This document shows, in pieces, positions 58,374 through 64,000 of a DNA stretch of 64,000 bases (its first letter is position 1; every line of letters starts with the position of its first letter). The DNA lies in contig NC_091880.1 of the NCBI RefSeq assembly GCF_019399895.1, forward strand, positions 4,092,001 through 4,156,000, given 5' to 3'. The position numbers and the translations under genes are program-made. The notes beneath the pieces were generated by a model. That model was given only the letters and a program-made list of their open reading frames with translations. It made no database searches and had not been told where the DNA came from. The stretch comes from Cardiocondyla obscurior. Taxonomy: Eukaryota > Arthropoda > Insecta > Hymenoptera > Formicidae.

Positions 58374-61300
58374 CCGTATACAGAGGAAATCAGATGAAAC
58401 GTCACGCGGAGAGAAAACGTGCTCGATGTCAGAGTCTTAAAAATAAGACTTTATTATATAATTAACGCTATATTATATTTAGAAATATTTTTGATAGAAA
58501 GACATTTTTTACCATTATTAGAAGTAATCTTAATCTATCTTTTAATACAATGGCAAATTTTACGAGAGTCAGCACGAAAATCGCTGACGACCAGAACGAT
58601 GCAATTCTGTCGGGCACCGCGGGGCATCGTGTGAAAAAAAACAGAGGAAAAACTATTAGTTCCGGTCGAAAAGGGGGGAGGGATGCGAGAAGGTCGCGGG
58701 GGTGAGGAACGTACTTGTAGATGGAGAACGGCAGGGAGAGACTGGACTTCCCTCGCGAGAGAGCTCACCCTCGAAGGACTCTCGTGCGCGCGTTGCCTTT
58801 CACGCTCATTTCATAAATTCTAATTTATCGCCCGCGGAAAATTGGATCCGGCTAATCCCCGTGATCGATGCCGGCCTACGTTCACATATCTTGTAACATG
58901 TCGATGCGCGTGATGCATTATCGTCGACAACACCTGGAGGAAAAATACTTACGCGGTTCTAATCGATTTCGCGGCTTAATTAAAAAGTGGTCTCTCTTCT
59001 TACGCTAACGATGAATATAATTTTGTTACGGGAAAAAAAAAAGAGAAAAAAAAATTGAATTGATGACATCGCGAAACAGTTTAGTAGTTATTTATTAATA
59101 ACCAGAGATATATCTAGTGCAACACTTGTAACGCATAATGCAAATATAACGTCCGCAAAGTGCGTAAAATTTTACGGAACATTTAATCTCTACAGTTACA
59201 GTAGCATATAATACTTTATATCACAAGTGCGATATAGTTCTTAATATCACTGCGACATATCGTTTCACAATTGCATTTGAAAGGAAGTTATCTTTCAAAT
59301 AAGCGCCGGCGTGACGGGGTTAAGGGTAGTTAGCATGTGTTCCCCGATTAGTCGTTTTCCCTTTCATGGTTTTTTTTGTTTTTTTTTTCTCTTTCCCAAG
59401 TAGTTTTTGTCTCATGCCGCGATAGTCGCCGTTTTTTTCTGCGTCGGCCAATTTTCGGGTGTGCAAACACGGCCTATTGTCGTGGCGCACGCGCCCTTGC
59501 CGTTCTCCGTCTCGCTCCATCGTCGCAAGGGTAGCTTGGCTCGAAACGCACCCTTTTTTCGCTCTGTCTTCTCGTCTCGCTCGCTCTTTACGCTTCGTCT
59601 CTCCCCGTTGATTTTACGAACGGGATTTAAATATGCAAAGCAACTTTTTTTCAACGCCGCGTCCGCTTCTTCCCTTGTTTGGTCCGCCGCGCCCACATAA
59701 TTACCGGGTGGCGGGAAAATAACGGGCAAAAAATCGCGCGCGAGCATGCGGGGCGCAGCGATGAGTTGAAAAAAAACGATAAGAAAAAAGCCGATATCAC
59801 AATTAAACCAGCCGCATTGGGGAGGAGGCTGCGTAATGTCCCGCATAGCGGATAGAAAGGGGTGGTATGGTTTAACCACGTGAGGGGCGCTCACCGGAAC
59901 TGTAAACTCTAACATTATGCTCGCCCGCTGAGTAGACGTTTTTTATAGCGAATCGTAAATCGACGCACTTGTATCTTGTTACGTCAAGCTTGTTGAATAT
60001 TTAGAAACGTACGAAAATATTTTACTTTTAATTTTCCACAAGAAGAATTACTCCAACAATGTTAGACAAGGTTTCTAATTTATCTGAAGAAGTTGTCATC
60101 TTTTGTACCGACAATTTGGCTGTTTTTATTCGTTTCTCAGAACCATTACCTTTTTGCTTTTTAAATTGTCCCTGTTAAATAAAGATCGCGATATGTACCA
60201 CTGGGATTTTCAAGTGGTCGGTCTAGAAGAAATGCTTCGTGCAAGGAATTAATGTACAAGGTGTGTCGCGCGGATTAGTCTCATTATTATTCCCCCGAGC
60301 GAAGTGACGTCGCGCCTCAGGGTGGTAAAAAAGAAGAGAAGAAAAAAAAAACGTCTCGGAAGATTAACGAGCGAGCAGCCCTTATGAGCCATCTCGACGC
60401 CTCGAAAACCGCGAGCGGGAGAGACGAGAGACCGAGAAAGAGATCGGGGTGGGAAGCGAGAGGAATGAGAAAGAAAAGATGGATTGCGAGGAGGAGTTGG
60501 ATATCGCAATTAAACAGTCCGCCAACCTTACAAATTGGAGGTTGAATTTTTTTTTCTACCTTAGAATTGCCGCTAGGCGTTGCTGCAGCCCTTAAAACAT
60601 CGCGAATGGGAAGGGGCGCGGAGAGAGCGGGTGTTCTCGTGGTACGGAAAAAAAATCCATAGGGGTCCATCTGCGCTCGTCTCTCTCGCACCGCAGCATC
60701 CAGTCCGAAAAAAAAAAAATAAAAGGAGGGTGAAGCTAAAGCGAGTTGTGCGTGGCGTTAGGGAATGAGCGGAGGGGAAAACTTACAAGGGTGGTGCTGA
60801 TGGTGGTGGCGGTCGTGCTAAAGGCAAAACAAAAGCTGGGCGACATTCTCGGACGCCTTCGGAAACATGGCCGCTCGAGAGAGAAAGAACGCAAAAAAGA
60901 ATTGCGATTGTCACGTTATCGCTGATCAAGTCCGATAATTTTTAAAACACACGCGACACTAAGATTATGATAATTAGGCAGATAATTTTTTATTTACGGA
61001 CGATAGAGCGGAAAAAATTAACGATATACAAAATTTAAACTGTATAAGTTTTATAAAAACCCTCTTAGATTCGCGTTCTTAATTTTTTATAATTAAAACA
61101 CGTGTATGGTTGTAATTATATTTTACAAATTACATGTGTCACACAAACTATCGCAAGAAAGGATGACAAATATAATAATGAACATATAAAATAAATACAG
61201 ATTACGCAGGTCGATAGTAATCAATCCAAAAATATCATTCTCCAAATCACATAAGAGTACCAAGCGGTTTAAGATTAGTAACTATCTTGATTGAACCTTT

Positions 61301-61990
61301 TTCGTAACAGGCCGATAATTAAAAATTTATCTTCACTACGGCGTGCATTTATAATGGCAAAAAAAAATCTATAGAGAGCGACCGCGCCCATCATATATAA
61401 TAGATAGTCTCCCCTTCTCGGTCAACCTTCTCATCTCATTTCGCCGGTTCGACCAACCTCCACCCTTCGCTTTTATCCCGTCAGCCTCCCCCGAGCACCA
61501 CCCACAGTCTTCAACCCGCTTTCAATCAATATTTAAAGAATTGCGCCTTAATAACCGCGGTGGCGTCACCATAATGGCGGGCTTTGGTTCAGACGCGTCA
61601 CCTCTTAAAAGGGTCACGAATCTTTTTACCTGTTCTTTCCCAAAGCGTTACCTTTGTGAAGTACCGACAGACAGTTCCACAGAATATGATCTTATTATAT
61701 GTTAGTAATACTTCATCAGTTATTGATATCATAATTTTCTTTCATAAAAACGTATATTGCATTTGGTAAAAAGAGAACAATATAAAGTTTAAAATAAAAT
61801 ACTTTTGATATTTAATTAGTATTTTATGGTATCCGACATCTGACTCTTTACAAAAAAGGAGAGCAGTGGAAATTAATTTATTGGGTTACGTAAAATAATT
61901 ACGCACAGATATATATTTCAGGGAATTTTAATTTAATTCAAGTACAATTTGCGCACGTGCGCGCGTGTAATACGTGCGATAATAATATTC
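58374..61990. other. Gene-poor stretch left of the minus-strand gene end
   Basis: CpG blocks at 58.55-58.95, 59.4-59.9 and 60.25-60.9 kb lie among AT-rich DNA. Two imperfect copies of GATATCRCAATTAAAC occur at 59793 and 60500. Besides the exon candidate at 58953, a minus-strand acceptor (TTTTGCCTTTAG) and donor (CCCTT|GTAAGTTTT) bracket 31 bases of CCA/ACC triplets at 60787-60817. I would not call that an exon on this alone. Confidence 0.35.
58953..59004 (-). other. Candidate 52-nt minus-strand exon (weak)
   Basis: On minus, TATTCATCGTTAG precedes 52 bases with one well-formed open frame (RKKRDHFLIKPRNRLEP) and a strong donor GAACCGC|GTAAGTATTT. The pyrimidine tract is weak. Strand agrees with the gene entering from the right edge, but it lies about 4.8 kb beyond that gene's apparent stop. 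Confidence 0.17.
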
Positions 61991-62079
61991 CTCGTGTTAA
62001 TTGACATTGAATAACATTACGGAATAAAGCATACAATAAACGGCACTTAAAAATAACTAAATACTGTACTCGTTCGTTT

Positions 62080-62080
<1 letters not shown>

Positions 62081-62111
<31 letters not shown>
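62081..62111 (+). repeat. (TC)n microsatellite
   Basis: About fifteen TC units with one TTT interruption. Confidence 0.9.
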
Positions 62112-62455
62112 TAAAAATTATCAAGGCAATAAGTCAGGACACTTGTCGATAGAGTGCCAATGTAACAGTAATACCTGTGTTGTCGATAATACGTCATAAC
62201 AATCTGTATATACATGTATTTGAGTGTCAGAGGTTCGCTACTAATAAACGCTTCACGGTACTTTTTTTTACATAAACGTTATGTTCCTCGATTACGTGTA
62301 CTTTCACACAAGATTTCACATTGTGGTCGGCAAGCAGTCTTCAAGGTATTAATCTCTAAAACGCGCAAGAAGATGTTTTGTGCTAAAGTCAGTTCGAAAA
62401 CTCCTGTAAATTTCTTTACGATGATACTCACGTCATGTATATATAAAAAACCGCT

Positions 62456-62566
62456 TTAAAATGTGATTATCACGAATCTTTTTTGGTCAGTAATAATTTG
62501 CAATATCTGAAGGTTCCAATTCTTGACGAAACAAATTTTGCAAGTTCTGCACCGAAAAGAATCTTT
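62456..62566 (-). other. Protein-like open segment after a minus-strand acceptor (weak)
   Basis: A minus-strand acceptor TATTAATGTAG ends at 62567. From 62566 two frames are open. One gives RFFSVQNLQNLFRQELEPSD and a few more residues to TGA at 62487. The other starts KDSFRCRTCKICFVKNWNLQ and runs 36 codons to TAA at 62456. Both look like natural protein, which mainly shows how little such short frames prove in AT-rich DNA. It could be a last exon of the minus-strand gene or its 3' UTR. Confidence 0.18.
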
Positions 62567-63088
62567 CTACATTAATATATAATCAATGACGTAATACCGT
62601 TGAGATATATCGCTCCACATGTAAGTTCGCTAATTCCTAAGAATAAAATTCTTATAGCATCATTGTCTTAATGAGAGTATTAATAATAATGATACAATCA
62701 CATAATATATAATCATAATAAATTACATCTCTGGCATTTTCATAGCATTACTATACACTAAAAGTACCTTTGGTTTTTTTTTTTTTTTTGTTCTTTAGTC
62801 GCGTAAAAAAAGAAAAAAAATACAAAATGCCTTTAAAATTTAACCCAGATGCGTAATAATTACTGATAAAATGAGATTATCAATTACATATACTTAATGA
62901 TCCGGCAGTATTCGATTCTGCGATTCACAGTCTCACAATCCACCCTCTCGCCCGCCATTCAACAAAGAAAACAAGAGCTAAAAATCTCCATAATATCTAT
63001 AACGTGATTAAAGCTCTCTGCGTAACATCTCCAAAAGTTTATAATCCGTGTTACCTTAAATACACTATGATATGCTCTAATTAACGTT

Positions 63089-63240
63089 TTATACCATCCG
63101 GCCGGAAATTATGTCAATAGACGACTTTGGTTGAAACGCTGCACCAAAGGAAGCATTGCTACGGGATACGGTTTTGTTTCTGTGGCTATACAAATTTAAT
63201 GTAGCTTCTATTTCTTTTCGTCGTTGTAAAATTCTTCGAA
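63089..63240 (-). CDS. Candidate alternative last coding exon, minus strand (partial)
   Basis: After a possible acceptor CTGCGAATGCTCAG (ending at 63241) the minus strand carries 50 residues that begin RRILQRRKEIEATLNLYSHR and end in SGRMV followed by TAA. Codon use is mixed rather than CpG-driven and the peptide is not repetitive, unlike most open frames in the window. The exon needs one base from the preceding exon to complete its first codon. It lies 540 bases beyond the TGA at 63781, so it may be an alternative terminal exon, part of a downstream gene, or a chance frame in a 3' UTR. No family is recognised. Confidence 0.28.
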
Positions 63241-63364
63241 CTGAGCATTCGCAGGTTTCGTGATTGGGAAATATTAATGCCAATAAATATTTAATCAAAA
63301 TTAGGAATAAATCGCGTAAGATTTACCGATTCGACGATGTCTCGTTGGTAACAATTGTTTCGCG

Positions 63365-63405
63365 ATAATAATATTAATAATAATAATGGTAATAACAGTA
63401 ATAAT
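63365..63405 (+). repeat. (ATA)n trinucleotide microsatellite
   Basis: Imperfect AAT/ATA repeats over about 40 bases with GGT and CAG interruptions. Confidence 0.75.
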
Positions 63406-63433
63406 CGCACATATGTGTTCGTAGACGATCATT

Positions 63434-63450
63434 AAAAAAAAAAAAAAAAA
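63434..63450 (+). repeat. A17 homopolymer
   Basis: Seventeen adenines followed by GAAAAG. Confidence 0.85.
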
Positions 63451-63780
63451 GAAAAGAACGTTCGACCGTTCTGTCGAAATCGATAATTATTTTATCGTGT
63501 CATTTAACGATTAATGTTCGAAGACCTTAAATCGCTCGGTAGTTTTCGGGCAACTTCTGACATAAAGTTTTCCGAAAACGCGCGCGGCCCACCGTCCATC
63601 AGACGCGTGCAAGTAGGAAGCCTGTGGATTCGCATTTTATATGCGAACGAAAGATTCTTGGACCTATGCGTCAAGTTACAAACACGCTCGTTTTCGAAAC
63701 GGTATCGCTCGAGTAATATTTGCAAAGAAGTGCGGCCAACAGTCTCAGCTTTTGATACAGCAGCCGCGTTGCTTCGGTAA

Positions 63781-63918
63781 TCATGCGGCGAGTAAGTTTT
63801 TTATATTTTTCGGTGTGTTCTCCTCGTTCAAGTGCTTCGTGGTATAGCGCAGGGCATTCAGAAGACCCTCGCTTTTGCAAGGCGGCTGATCCTTTAACAG
63901 CTTCACACAACCTTTGAC
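63781..63918 (-). CDS. C-terminal coding exon of an unidentified minus-strand gene (partial)
   Basis: The best coding candidate in the window. On the minus strand, CTAATTAACAG ends at 63919 and is followed by 45 codons and TGA. The peptide begins VKGCVKLLKDQPPCKSEGLL, continues NALRYTTKHLNEENTPKNIK and ends NLLAA. It is rich in charged and aliphatic residues in a helical pattern, with two cysteines (residues 4 and 14), no repeats, and codon choice unlike the CpG-driven random frames around it. The frame is set by the acceptor (phase 0 if GTC is the first codon). No ATG is needed because upstream exons lie beyond the right edge. No donor-like GT follows within the open part, so it is probably the last coding exon. 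I do not recognise the family. Confidence 0.5.
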   Translation of the reverse strand, partial: VKGCVKLLKDQPPCKSEGLLNALRYTTKHLNEENTPKNIKNLLAA

Positions 63919-64000
63919 CTGTTAATTAGAATATTACATAAGAATCGAAGCTTACTGGCAAAAAAAAAAGTTAACAAATTTTTTAATATGATATTCTATT

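Larger units (their letters stand above)
63241..63780 (-). other. Probable 3' UTR of the minus-strand gene
   Basis: Non-coding downstream sequence after the TGA at 63781. It holds an A17 run (63434-63450, T-run on the transcribed strand) and a TAA/TAT trinucleotide tract (63365-63405). An AATAAA on the minus strand lies at about 61879-61884, and ATTAAA variants lie closer. The actual cleavage site cannot be told from sequence. Confidence 0.3.

Noticed and set aside
59793..60515. Two copies of GATATCRCAATTAAAC 707 bp apart, each before a small CAGCC/GGCTG-type or CAACC/GGTTG-type stem
   Set aside because: A 15-of-16 match is expected many times by chance in 64 kb, and the similarity does not extend.

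Overview
The window looks like nuclear DNA of an arthropod, most likely a hymenopteran and plausibly an ant. That is an inference from texture: CpG is abundant and not depleted, GC-rich CpG blocks alternate every 0.5-2 kb with AT-rich stretches and homopolymer runs, the gene structure is intron-dominated with very short candidate exons, and there is an arthropod-type initiator (TCAGT) at the left edge. I see no bacterial, viral or organellar gene organisation, no operons, no CRISPR array, no rRNA and no convincing tRNA or snRNA. Almost the whole 64 kb reads as intron or intergenic DNA. No protein domain could be recognised in it, and all exon calls rest on splice-site logic only.

Left part (1-38 kb). 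Positions 34-835 look like a GC-rich first exon (5' UTR) of a plus-strand gene, ending at a consensus donor (GCG|GTAAGT at 836). Two small candidate internal exons follow on the same strand: 12756-12795 (40 nt) and 38140-38167 (28 nt). Both follow TTACAG acceptors, both end in ACG or CCG before GTGAGT, and they share a CTGCTG(C)CGCATC-like core. If the chain is real, introns 1 and 2 are about 12 and 25 kb and the protein-coding part lies elsewhere. Weaker candidate exons are listed at 8199-8260, 27408-27428, 29853-29899 and 33628-33656, with a candidate 55-nt intron at 21741-21795. Just upstream of the 40-nt exon lies the most structured DNA of the window: an imperfect tandem duplication (11559-11976 and 11977-12428). 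Each copy carries a 12-bp minisatellite bracketed by two hairpins with the same 7-bp stem, and an Arg-rich small ORF whose start, stop and frame are kept in both copies.

Middle part (38-57 kb). No exon is well supported. The region has many strand-asymmetric purine or pyrimidine tracts, G-quadruplex-type motifs, microsatellites, a CTCF-like site near 41.15 kb and a 165-bp segment bounded by 11-bp inverted repeats at 56.9-57.1 kb.

Right part (57-64 kb). At the right edge a minus-strand gene enters the window. Its candidate terminal coding exon is 63781-63918, with an acceptor at 63919-63920, 45 non-repetitive residues and a TGA stop. Further down the same strand, 63089-63240 and 62456-62566 hold two more protein-like open segments after possible acceptors; these may be alternative last exons, another small gene, or chance openings in a 3' UTR. 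The plus-strand unit on the left and the minus-strand gene on the right would be convergent or overlapping. Transcript data would settle which exon calls stand.
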